Below are positions 1 to 12,200 of a DNA stretch of 64,000 bases, piece after piece (within the stretch, counting starts at the first letter, position 1; the number at the start of each line of letters is the position of its first letter). The DNA comes from Tieghemiomyces parasiticus (lineage: Eukaryota > Kickxellomycota > Dimargaritomycetes > Dimargaritales > Dimargaritaceae), in NCBI GenBank assembly GCA_027575765.1, contig JANBPT010000050.1, positions 1-64,000 on the forward strand, in the 5' to 3' direction. A program made the translations under genes and the position numbers. The notes below the pieces were generated by a model that saw only the letters and a list, made by a program, of their open reading frames with translations, searched no databases and was not told where the DNA came from.

Positions 1-1914
1 AGGCGGTGTAGAGAAGCATTGTCCTTCATGGTTGGGTGCATATGAAACCATTCCGTTTCTCAGACTCTGATACAAATCGCTTTGCTAGTGCCCACAGCAC
101 TACAATTATGTATCGTTGGGTTGCAGCCTGGCGTAAGCGCAAACATTCACCGGTCTGCGGTCACTGTGAACTAGAAATTAATCGTGCCTAATTCAGAACA
201 TTACCATGACGACACAGGAAGTGAGCGATGAATTCGTGTTTCAATCCTACTGGACTTTCAATTATGCGTCCGCAATCACCAAGGTGCATGTCGTCATAAT
301 CTGGCCCGCTTAGACGACATTAGTTGGCAACACAGGAACCGTTGAGAATCACTTCCCATTATTTTACTTTAAACTATTTAGGTTGGGATTATTAGGTCAA
401 GAGAAAATACCAGCTTATACTTGCATGCCTCTCACCAAGGACATGCTCAAAGTTATATATGAATGTAACGCTCTTTTCCGTCTGATAGCCTATAGTCTTC
501 TCCCAAAGGCTAACTCCTTACGTCCACTCTATTATTGGTACAAGACACTTGTCATACTTAGAGCTTCCAGTTACAACGAGGACATTAACGAATGTAACTG
601 ACTTACATACCACTGGCTAAGATATCTACCAGTAGGCAAGCCTTGCACGGCTTAACATAGGAATGACGTGGTGTATATAGATGAATGGCACCAGTGGTGT
701 AACAAGTCAAACTTAAGAGAAGCTTTGCTGAGTACGCAAAGAGGAGCGGAGTAGGGGCGTGACTAGGAGGAAAGTAGTAAGTATGAAAAAGGTTGTAAAC
801 AAGAGGGTAAGTAGTAAACAGAGAGTGATTTCCGAGGGCTAGGGGGCAACAAGTTGATTTAACATAGTCCCATGGACGCGGGGTGGTTGGTTATCGTAGT
901 CATAGTGGGAGTAGTCACTAGATCCGAGGTCGTGCACGGCGTGAGTGCAGAAGGGTGCTCCAGTGCAGTGTTTTCAGGAAGGGAGATGATTTACGGGCAC
1001 TGCAGATGGACTAGTTAGTGGTGTCCGCCTACACCCTGGGGTTAGACACTCAACAGCGCAGTACTAGCACCACTCCTTGGCCATCGAGTGCTACTTACGG
1101 AATAAAATTTCAACCCACAGAGCGTTGCGCATCACACTTCTGCGCCTGCTACATAGCATTGTACATAGGTAATTCTGGGCTATCGTTCCAGCTTGACAAG
1201 GATTCCTAGAGTACATTCCGAGACCCAGCTAAGGCATGGCCCTCACTCCCTAATCACTCGCTGGGTCCAAATTTATGGCGAAACAACCCCGCCCCATACC
1301 GTCCATTTCCTATTATGCAGTACCGCTTGAAATGTATGTCCTCCCCTCTCTTGTTTCTTTTATCGTCGATTTAAATAAATAAAGAAAATAGGAGTGCGGA
1401 TTGATTGCGATAAAACCCAAATTCAAACCAGTATACTAAATCTCACAGGAGAAAATATCTAATTCGACAACGGTCAGTTGTAATAATAGTAAACATTAGT
1501 AGAAGCGCATGGATAGGCAATGTCCTGGAGAAAATAAATGGACGAAAAATATCAGATAGGATAACGGTGAAAATCAAACAATGCCATAGCACGGAGGTAT
1601 ATGGTGCAAGTCAATGGTTAATACTGGTATAAGAGAAAACCTTTAAGAGAGCAATGTCGAAAGTATAGTCAAAGATACGCCTAACTGCTGCGTGGGCGAG
1701 CGTAAGGGCTGTGGCAGGGACGTAGCACCTTACGACGATGCCCGGGCATCACTCCGCTGAGCAAGACCTCAGTAGTGGGGTATGCCTTCTTTCTTGGTGA
1801 GGCGGTAGAGCAGGCCAATTCGATGTCGACAGAAAATTGGCCATAACGCGTGCTAGTGTTTGACATGGTGCACGGAGACCGTTCATTTTCAAAATAGACA
1901 GCAGGCCTGCGCGC
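1..1914. other. gene-poor spacer, left edge
   Basis: No open frame here has family-like sequence or gene-like surroundings; the longest ATG- or GTG-started frames are under 100 codons. The base composition is AT-richer than the coding DNA further right. I saw no tRNA, telomeric repeat or transposon terminus. It could be intergenic DNA or decayed sequence. Confidence 0.5.
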
Positions 1915-2406
1915 CTAGGTAGAGCCCGAAGAGAGGGACGAGGCCGCAGCCTGCGTTGGGTTGATATTTGTAGGCCTGACCATGGGCGTACATTGTGGCG
2001 GGGGTTGAGCAGAGGCGCCAACACTCAGGGGTGACTCTTTGTCATCGGTACCAAGTGACAGACCCCTTAGATCAGGTATCTCTGGGGCGTCCAAAGAGTC
2101 GGGGTCCTTATATGTGTAGGATACCGTCTTGACACACTGGATGCCCCGGTAGGACTCGGGTACGTAGTAGCAGGAGTCAAGGTTCTGTTCGTAGTGCCCT
2201 TCATTGTCCTGGATAGTAGCGCGGAGAGAAGGCGATGGCGGCCAGAACATGGGCGTCTCTGGCTCGGCAATGTACACGGCGGGGGAACCCGTGTAGGTAT
2301 TCTCGACATCAATACAATCGTCAACGGTGGTATCATTACCAATGGCGAGTGAGGTAAGCTGGTCTGCGAGCCCCTGGAGGCTGTAGGGGCTAGCGGATGG
2401 GTACAT
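1915..2406 (-). CDS. orphan hypothetical protein, 163 aa
   Basis: An ATG-started frame of 163 codons that I do not recognise. The protein is acidic and rich in Ser, Pro and Asp, with no signal peptide, membrane segment or known motif. It includes the stretch ESYRGIQCVKTVSYTY and has a Pro/Gln/Ser-rich tail. Support for a real gene is contextual. A TATATAA box lies about 295 nt upstream on the same strand, and the leader between it and the ATG is strongly CT-rich, as in many fungal genes. The bases just before the ATG (CACCTTTGCAG then TC) look like a 3' splice site. The leader may therefore be spliced, or a short upstream exon may exist. No neighbour gives a functional hint. It could be a lineage-specific disordered protein or, less likely, a chance frame. 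Confidence 0.5.
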   Translation of the reverse strand: MYPSASPYSLQGLADQLTSLAIGNDTTVDDCIDVENTYTGSPAVYIAEPETPMFWPPSPSLRATIQDNEGHYEQNLDSCYYVPESYRGIQCVKTVSYTYKDPDSLDAPEIPDLRGLSLGTDDKESPLSVGASAQPPPQCTPMVRPTNINPTQAAASSLSSGST

Positions 2407-2696
2407 GACTGCAAAGGTGAGGGTGTGGGTAATGTATCAGCGGTTATAGGGTTAGAATAAAAAGATATTCCGGAGTGGCGCTGGAGTAGCTGTGTCTGGG
2501 AGATGAGTATAGTCAGATATATGGACAGGCTATGTATCAACGGGAAAGCGTGGCAGCAAGCGGATTGTATAGAGTCGGTGTGGGAAGGTTTAAGGCGGGG
2601 AAGGTATCGAGGACGGTCTATAGAGTAGATGGGGGATTTGAAGCGGGGTGGTGAGAGGTGTCATGCCATAGTAGATTGAGTAGTGCGGAAAAGGCG

Positions 2697-2703
2697 TTAT
2701 ATA
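2697..2703 (-). promoter_or_regulatory. TATA box for the 163-aa orphan gene
   Basis: Reads TATATAA on the minus strand, about 295 nt before the ATG at 2406, followed by a CT-rich leader. The spacing resembles the TATA boxes of the GH16 genes and the kinase in this window. This is sequence match and position only. Confidence 0.4.
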
Positions 2704-2879
2704 TAATAGCTGCTTGGGGGGGCAAAGGAGAGAGGGCAGGTGTGAAAGAGAGCTGCGGTAAGGGATGAGGCATGAGAAAATAGCATTTAATGTGCGGGAT
2801 GGACTCAAGCGTAAAAATGGGTAGCTTGAGACGCGGGACGACATCAACGAAAGGCTAGAGACCTCAAGGTACTCCAATC

Positions 2880-5800
2880 TTCACGCCTCAGGGGATAATA
2901 TTGACTGATCAGGACGCTACCACTGTAGCAGCTCCCTATGCCCCATGGTTGGTTGACGGTCATCCATACCAGGGAAAGTCCAATATTCACAATGGTCACC
3001 AGTGATCGTGGCTTTCAAGCAGAAGCAGAGTGTAGGCATTTTACGGCCGATTCATCAGTGTAGGAGGTCGGGGGAAAATCTGCGGGCTTTAGGTTTACCA
3101 TTCGATGTGAGGATAATGAGCGGAAGGTAGCTATAGCTTCCCAGCAGGTAGGTGCCACGATGACGAGACGGTTGAGCTCACCGGCGCTGGCCTTCGGCTA
3201 AAATTTAGATAGAAAAGAAGGCAACGATGACAAGAGTTTATGACACTCTGGAAAGCAACACTACATCTGAATAGGCGTCTTCGTAATAAAAGTGCTAAAG
3301 TGGATATGAGAGCGGAGTCTCTCCGCTGGAGGTGCCGTGTCCAACGCCATCACTGCCCGCTTGTTCATAACCAGCGTTGGTTGGAATTTCCCTTGAGGAT
3401 ATACGTGAAACGTATAGTTAGTTGCTACACCCGTGATAATGGGTATTGGGGTCGACTTGCGACAACTAGTCGCGGGTTAACATTGCCTACGCCATCACAC
3501 CATCCTCACCACCCTTCCTCGTAATCACATTGACCTTTCCTAACATTCTCCTGTCACTTTTCAGGCGATTTACAGCCTTCTAAGTGACACTAGCCACCAG
3601 CCGGTCATACGCATTCAAAATGATCCTTTCCTACCGCAACTGTGTCGACATTGCGGCTAAATGTACAAGACGGTATCTGAAACCTTAAGTGAGGAATGTG
3701 GTGTAGCGAAGAGTGGGTAGAGTACATCCATCTAGCTTTCGCCTACCGCTGGGCCCCGCTGGCCAGAGTTCCTTTTCTAAAAGAATGGTGCTGCCTGCTC
3801 GAATAAAATAGACGCGAGGCTAACCAGAGAATGTCGCAAGGCGTGCGTGAGTGCACAGCCCCGTAGTGCTTAGCGGGGCAGCTACGTCGGGAGAATATGC
3901 ACCAGGAGGAGATGCGAAAACTAGAATTTTGACTGCCAATGGGGCGAGGATTATCCTTTCCAACGCTGTCTGCATAGTAGATTCCACATACCAAATCGGT
4001 CGACTTTATGGATACAGCCGGCAATCTCCATATTTTAATTGATTTTAGGACTGTATGCTCGATGAATGGAAGGTGTGATAGCAAGCATGAGGTGGCTACT
4101 GCGCTTATACGCGCGGATATACAACAAACATCCTGCGCCTCCATGGATGAACAGAGGATAGGACTGTCCTTCTTCTCGGCAACTGTCACAGGGCGTTCGG
4201 ACACATGCTCTATACAGGCCTCTGATTTTGCACTAGATTAGAGCACTTTTTGCATATGAGAAGGGGTGACTTACTTGAACAATCTAAACGCGGTAAGGCC
4301 TTACCTCACTTCTACCGATTGACTGGTTACCACAGCCTTCCTCAAATTCAGTATTTTGGACCAACCTTTCTTTATTGGTCAAAGTAAAACCATTTAGGCA
4401 AAATATTGTGTGGACTATTTCGGTATAAAAGCCAGAAATTAGGAATGACATCTCTTTAAAACCCTTAATAGCCCCCCCCCCTTGTCTTAGGAAAGCAGGC
4501 AGGCATTGGTGTGAGGGCTAATAAACACTCAACCATCGCTCGGCAGCCGCAGCTGAGGTCTGGTGGAATCCTAAGCTAAGATCTGTTATAGTCAGCAATT
4601 TGAGACCCCGAAGAGTTACCAATGGCAGGAGTAGGTATTTACAATCTAGCAAAGGTGTTAACTAATCGTGGCACACCCCTCTCTGACCCTTAAGTTACAC
4701 CATTCGCTAGTCCTAACCCTCTTGTGCAACATAGAGTGCGGCATCTAGGTAAACTGGTACTAATATTCTAGCCGCGACCGCTTTGAACTTCTTTTAGGCT
4801 ATACAAATCGACGTTAGGGAGTCGCTTGCGTGGAGGAATCGTAACATTGCCAAAAAAGTAAGCCACCTCGATGTTTTCACGCATGGGCGATTAATTTTAT
4901 CCGACTCGAATCTAAAAGCGAAAACGCACGCATGATAGGGATAGATACTAGTCGAACGGGCAAGAAACGCCAAACCTCGATATGGACCTACTGAACAGGG
5001 CCACATTTCCCCTACACCAGCATGCCGGTCCAAACTCCCCGGATAAACTCACCTTCCGACATGGCACCTTAGCCTTCCACCGTCAGCCCTCCACGACCTT
5101 CTACCAAGATCACTTGACCAAGGATTCACTGAGAGTACTCGCACCTAGTTATGAACGCACCAAGTCCAGCTGCCATCCGACTTATAAGGCGCACACCACG
5201 CCAATTGCGAAACGACTCCGTCACTTCTCTACACTTGCACTTCAAATAGAACTATGAACTTTGCCTCCGGCATTTCGCCTACCACCTATAGCCCGTCAAT
5301 TTAGGTGGACGGCCTCCGGACGTTACCCTTAGCAAGGTTACTCTGTTCGAGGTTGTGCTATAAACAACGAAAGGGATCCGAAAACGACGGTGCTTGCAAT
5401 TAAAAAAGGTTGGTAGAGTGATGTTTTCGTAAGGTGTTTCATTGGTATGGTAAGGGGTGAAGAATTGGGTTGAGGCCGAGTAATGGCGGGGATGAACTGT
5501 GGTTGGCATTACTCTAGTTGGCTAACCATACCATCGAAAGCGGCCTGGAGTGTGGCTGGAACCTGGAAGTTGCCAAGTCTTGCGTTTCGGCTACCTCGGG
5601 TATCTTTGGTGGGTTTAATCGATATACGATTAAGTAGGGGCTGTGTCATGGAAATTAAACAGGTTGGGGATTGGGCTGGAGCAGAATTTTCTGGCAACTG
5701 ACGGTGTGTCGTGGTTTACTTTAAATGGGCTACTTAACGCAGGCATAATTCTAGGTGAGGATAAGTAGTGAGAGTGGGTGAAAACTGGACGGCCGGCTTC

Positions 5801-6239
5801 ACCTTTATCAATGAGGAATCACCAACGGGCTGGATTGCCGAACTGAAGAGCACTTGGACTAGTGTAGTTAAGCGGGCGACGGGGACAATGTGCTAGTTAA
5901 CTGCTTGGGAGGCTGGGAAAAGTCAATTGCAGCAGCAGATAATCCAACCTGAGGTAAGCTGTGCTGGTTCTACCGCTGTCAAAACTATCACTTCGATCAT
6001 AGTAAAACCATCAATTGAACCACGTTGGCAAGATTCCTTGGCGGATTCGTCAAGTCATACCCGTAAGACCATCACATGTACTGCTGGGTAATTCAACTAG
6101 GGCATGACAGATATATCAACCAATTTAATGAGAATGGGCCTATAAATAATAAAGACGACGCAAAAAATGAACCAACACGCTGAAAACTACTGACGCGGGC
6201 ATGTATGTCATCGATAAAGAAAATGGAAGAAGGAAAAAT
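2880..6239. other. gene-poor spacer before the HECT ligase
   Basis: No convincing gene. It contains a C10 run at 4472-4481 and a small perfect inverted repeat at 3311-3327 (AGCGGAG, TCT, CTCCGCT). Frames of up to about 150 codons exist but start at non-ATG codons or have random-looking composition. The part just below 6240 is the 3' flank of the HECT ligase gene. Confidence 0.5.
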
Positions 6240-9200
6240 TTAGGCGAACCCGAATCCCGTAGAGCACTCGTTGATGGCCAGGAGAAGCTGAGCACGCAGC
6301 TGCTCGTAGCTCTCGTATAGGGGCAGGTCCAGCTGGTTGAAGCAGGTGTGGGCGCTAGGCAGTCGAGCGGTGGAGGCGAAATCCTTGTGGATCTGGAACT
6401 TTTGCACGCCCGATGAGCCCTCCAGGGAGGCGAAGCCCTGTAGGGGTACCTTACTGGTACCGGTCACGAACTGCAGAAGTTTGGCGCGCTCCTCCTGATC
6501 GAAGCTGCGCACCGCCCGCCAGAACCAAGAAATCTGGATCGCCGACGCGTTGTACCCGTGATAGACCGTGTTGTTGCGCCAGTCGTCAATGTCAATGTCC
6601 GGCAGCCCCGAGATAAGAAGCTCCAGCTCCTGCTCGTTAAAGATCTGAACTAAGTCACGCGGGATCAGGTCGTGAAACCCGGCCAGGAAGGCGCCGATCT
6701 GGTCCTTGATGGCTAGGGTGAGCCGCTGCTCGCTGACCAGGCGCACGTACTCGTGCTTGTTGACCTCGGTGACAGGGATGTCACGGCCGCCGGGTTTAAG
6801 ATCAATCACGCGCTTTTCGCCAAACTCCTCGCTCTCGATCGAGAAGGTCAGGTCAAACAGGTCTGTGATGTCGTTCTCAAGCATCCACACCAGACTGCGA
6901 TAGTACTCCAGATCAATGGCCTCTACGTCGCGGTAGTCCACGGCGCGTCCCAGCATGTGCTTGTAGAAGGACCGGGTAAAGTAGCAGTCCAACAGGCGCC
7001 CATCATAGATGGCCTTGCCCAGGATCCGCCCGACAAACTTGAAGTAGGTCAAGTGGTCTGGGTTGGCCCACGATGCGGGGTTGGGCTGGTAGGTCACCTT
7101 ATCCACCGCCGAGCTCTTGAACAGAGCGTAGTCCGGGTTGAACATCTGGCGGGCCAGCTCCCCAAACCACTCGCGGGTCAGACCCCCGGCATCGACGCCA
7201 TCCTCGTGGTGGAACTTCACCGTCAATTTCCCGTACTTGATCTCACGGCCGCTGCGACCCTGCAGCTGATGGAAGGAATCCTCAAACACGTACTGGCGGC
7301 GCACGTTGAGGTGTAGCGGACCCACCGAATCGCGTTCAGCCCCCGCGCGGCGGTGGAGCTGCTGGTCGAAGTAGTTGCGCTTATTGTCAAATTCGAGCAC
7401 CTTGGGGTTGTGGACCAGCAGAGCGAAGGAACCGCTCATCAGGGAGGGATTGTTGCGCACCAGAGAATTGAGTACCTTGCGATGGCGCTCCGTGAAGGCC
7501 ACAAACTCGTCTCCTAGAGCCGGGGTGGCGGCGCCGCCCGATGGCGAGGCTGGGGCGGCCGTCACGGAGGCGGCCAACGTGTCTGGGGCGGATTCCGCGG
7601 GGTCGGCTTGCTCCGGTTCAGTGGTCCGGGGCGGCTTCTCTGCGTGCTGAGAAACCACCATGAACGCCTCGATCAGCGGTAGTAGCACCGTAGCAACGTG
7701 GCCCAGGGTATCGGGGTGGTCCTGGATGAGTTCAAGGGCGCGGCCTAGCCGGTCCCACAGGGCACGCATCGCTGGGAGAGCAGCTAGGGCAGCGGCACGG
7801 GCGGTGGCCTCGCTGGCCAGTTCACGGGCGGCAGGGGTGCGGGCGGCAGTGCCATCGCTGGCAGAATCGGGCCGACAGTACACAAAGTCCAAAGTCTTGA
7901 GCACGCGCAGTAGCTGAGCCTGGGCCGACGAGGCAGCGGTAAACCGCGCCAACGTTCCGGGTGCCTCAGTGCCGTCTCTATCCTTATCGACAGATAGTGT
8001 AGCCAGCAGGTCGTCCAGGTCAGCTTCTACGGTAGAGGCTAGGCGCTCGGCGCTTAAAGCTAATTGGTCCATGATGGCTTGGCCGGCACTTTGGATGTGC
8101 GAAAGGTGCAGCATCAGAGTGAGTGTATTTTGGAATGTCTTACTGGTGCACTCCCCAGCTGTCAGGACGTTGACGACTGCGCGGGCGTAATGGGAGGGAA
8201 TCTCTGGGAGAGGCACAGTCGGTGGCGCGGTGGGCTCGGCGGGGGCCGGGGCCGCGGGAGTGGCAGAGGTAGAATCCGTTGCCATCGGGGCGGGGGCGAC
8301 GATAGCCTCTGGCGTGGGATGGGTGGCACTCGGCTCCGCAGTGGTCGAGTCGCCAGCGGGGACCTGAGCTGGGGCCTCTGCTTGGCGTTGCTGATGCCGG
8401 AGCTGCTTACGCGCCAGGGCAGGAAGCTGGCGACAGATGATGGCCAGGAGAAACGTCAGTGACTCGATAATGAGTGTATTGCTGACCACAGCCGGTCGAT
8501 CCAACAAGCTAAGTAGGATCACCACGGGGTACCGGCTAATAAGGCCACGGTCCTTGGCTTTAACGGCACTCGCCGAGACCCCGGGACGCCGGCCTGGTTT
8601 ACGTAGCCCGAGGTGATCGTTGGGAAGCAAGAAAAAGTGGGCCGCCGCCGGGTTGCGTTCGACGAGTGCGGTGAGGCCATTCAGACTGCCTTGGGCTGGA
8701 AGATTGGGTACGGTGTTTAGGGCAAGGCGGCCAAGCGGGAACATGGGCGGTGGGGGGCCGGGTGACATCGCTACGGAAGGTGAGGTGCGAGCGGGGGTGC
8801 GCGGTGGCTTAGCAGCCAAGTGGCCCAGGCAGCGGTCCACATCGGCCAGCGTCGTGGCCGATTCCTGAAGAACGCTGAGCAGTAGGGCAATAAGATCCCC
8901 ACGCGTGCGGGCGTTGGCGCAGAGGCCTAACAAGATGTCAGTGAGAAGGTTCTCCACAGCAACGTGGTGCGAGGGTAGGAAGAGCAGACGAGCTAGGACG
9001 GCCAACTCGGCGCGGTCTAGCAGCTGAGCGCTATCCCCACGCTGCGCAGCCACCGTCGCACGGCGCGCGTGGGCTAGCGCCTGGCCTGGCGGCGGTGGAG
9101 GGGGCGGGGACATGAAAAGTGGGCGGGCGACCCGAGACAGGAACGATTCCGGCTCGACGGTCGAATCGGCGGGCAGGCGTCGTCGGGGGGCTGGGGCAGT

Positions 9201-12200
9201 CTGGTCCGACAGTGACGCCAACGAGGGCAGCGCCAATCGCTGCCGTGGCTGCTGCACCTGTTGCACCTGCCGCTGTTGGCGCTGTAGCTGTTGCTGCATA
9301 ATAACTTCGCGACGAATGTCTTCCGGCAGGGCGGCCAAAAATTCTTCACTGATCTCCGTATCGGTATCAATGGCGGGCGTTGCGGATTCCAGAACGGGTG
9401 CCGGGCCGCCACGGGGAAGTTGTTCACGGAGCACTTCCAGTCGGAGTTCTTCCGGCAGGGCGGCTAGGAAAGTAGGGTCAATTCCCATATCACGTAGGTC
9501 AATCACATGGCCGTCCACGGTGATCAGGTTAGGGTCATCGCCATTGTCGCTGGGTGCGGCGGCCGGTTCAGACTCGGCTGCCGCGACAGGTGCATTATTC
9601 GGCGCGGTTATGCCTTCCTCCGTCTGCCTCGTGGGGGAAGCCGGTGCGGCGGGTGCGCTGGGTTCAGTGTCAGCGGCCAGTTCTGTCGCTTCCATTGCTG
9701 CCAGGACTTGAGCAGCCGTCGGTGTGCGCAACCGGGGTGAAGGGGTTCGGCGCGGTGTGCTTTCGTCCGTTTCCCTAGCGCCAGTCGCCTCAGTCTGCGA
9801 GTGGGCCGGACTCGTCGCCTCTGCCTCCATAGCATCGGTCGTATCAACATCGGCAGGCGGGTCCTCTATCTCCGGCACGGTGGTGGCAAGGGCAGCCACC
9901 AGACGGGTTACCAGCCGGTTCGTGGCCTCCGTGGTCAGACGGTGGCCGGTAAGCGTACAATCCTGGGCCCAACGCTCAGCCGTAGTCATCGGAGCGAACT
10001 GTTGAAGAAGGTTCGTAAACTCCTGCTCGGTACGCGGCTGCGGCCCGGTCCCGTCGTATTCGTCATAGTCACTATTAGCAGCCTCACCGTCCGGCTGGTG
10101 CGAGCGAGTGGGCGGGGGCGACCATTCAGACGCCGGTACTGCAGGATCGGCGGTGGCTCGGGCGGTATTCTCTACCGAGGTGCCGTCACTGGTGGTCCCA
10201 GGGGTCAGCTCCCCACCCTCAGGCGGGCGCATGACGTCCATGTGCGAGGCCGTGCGGCCGGCACTGGCCTGGGCACGGCGATGGCGGACCCCGCTGAGAT
10301 CGCTGAGGCCGAGGCCGACAGCGGCGTGGCCACTGAAGCGCTGCGGGATCACGCGCTGGAGACGGTGGAGTCGCTGTGCCAGAACTCGGATCCCGTCAGC
10401 CCCAATCAGCTCGCTAAAATGGCTCAGGTCACGGAGGCCATGCTGCTCAGCTCGGCCCACTTGGTGGATTGGGTCGTCGGCGGACGGCCCGGGCACGTGC
10501 TCGTTAGCCAGCAGTGGGTGGATTGCGCTCGCCGGAAGGGTATGGTGATGCGGGGCGGGCGGGCTGCCAAGGAAGGCGTCAACACCCGAAGTACCGCCGA
10601 AACCGAGGGGTGAGAAGGTCAGGGGGCCGGTCATGTCAGGGTAGGCGAACACTCCGGCGTGGCGGTGGAGACTGCGCGAGGAGCCCGCTAGTAGGTCCTC
10701 GTCGTTGGCCAGTATCCGGGCGCGGGGCGGGGCCCCGTCGTGGCCACTTCCCCCGTGGGGGCCGTCCCGGCGGTGACCATGGCGGTGATCGTGGCCTAAG
10801 AATGGATCCATCATATCGTCATCGTCCATACCCAGACCAGAGCGCCCGTCAATCATGGCCACCTCGTCTTCCTCGTCCATCTCGTCATCCTCATCCTCAT
10901 CGTCCGTTGTGTCGGTGGGTGAATCGCCATCGGTCGGTGGGTGAACCTCCTCGCCGAGGGAGGACAGAAGGCCAACAGGGGCGGCGTCGAGCAGCACGTC
11001 CCGTAGGCGGCGGGTGCGGTGGGGACCGGTTCCGCCAGCGCTTCGATGGCTGTGTCGTCGGCCAGTGAAGGAGTCGTCTAGACCGCCGACCGAGGGAACG
11101 CCCGGACCACCCTGGTCCTCGTCGTCATCATCGTCGTCGAAACCGCTACCGGAAAATTCGCCATGGTCCCACATGAGCTCCGGAGCGTTATCGTCCGATG
11201 TCATGACACTACTGTTGTCCTCGCCGGGAACACTCTCGCCGTCTCCGATGCTTAGCATTTCGTCGTCCGTATCGGTGAGACCAGCGTCGCCTAACGAGTT
11301 CTCGTCAGTGCTTAGGTCAGTGGTCATATCGTCGTCGTCGTCGTCGTCAATCTCCTCTACGTTAGTCAGAGCGTCGTGGAAATGGGAGTGGCGACCGTGG
11401 CGGTGGGAATTGCCTCCTTCAGTGTCCTCAAAGTGCGGGTGCAAAATGACTTCCATCTCAACATCAGACTCGTCGTCACGGTCCTCAGCATCACTCAGGT
11501 CGCTGTCGGGTGACTCGTACTCGTCCGTGTACCCTTCTTCGTCGTAGCCGTCCTCTGCATATTCGTCACCGTCCGCCTCGTCTTCGGCCATGGCCGCTGC
11601 CCCGCTGTCTATCATTCCCAGGGCGGAATTGCGGTACAAGTCCGGGATGGCCTCCTCCTCGTCGGTGCCCGCGTTGTGGCTATCCTGGTCCTCGTCACTA
11701 GATGCCATGTGGAAGTCAGTCTCGGGACCAGCAGAGGATCCGCCGATAGCGCCAGTGCGAGCGGACGAGCCTAAATACAGAGGATCAACGGCGTCGGACG
11801 TTGTGGGGAATAACGTGCGGTTGATTCCATCCCGGCCCAGGGAATTGGCGATGGTGGTCCCACCTTCCGTCGAGTCGGGATCGGTCAAACGCAGGCGGCG
11901 GCGGGCATGCCGAGTCAACGCCTCGAGCGGGCGTAGAAGTGCTGATAGTAGCTGAGCAGCATACGGGTAATTGAGGTCAAGAGCACCCACCGCCGTAGTG
12001 AAGAGGCGAACGAAGGACCGCTCCAGCATTTCGTCGGCGAGCGAGGAGAGCATGACACCGCTGGCTGTCCGGCCGGCCCGGGTGGTCAGGACGCGATGGA
12101 CAAGACCGGCCAACGCCCAGAGTCGGCCGTACTCAGTATCGGAAGGGGGACCAATTAGCGGGCGACGCAAAATCCGAACGATGCCGTCAAGGATAAACCG

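Noticed and set aside
3743..4204. 153-codon minus-strand frame
   Set aside because: Starts at GTG rather than ATG, composition random, no supporting context.
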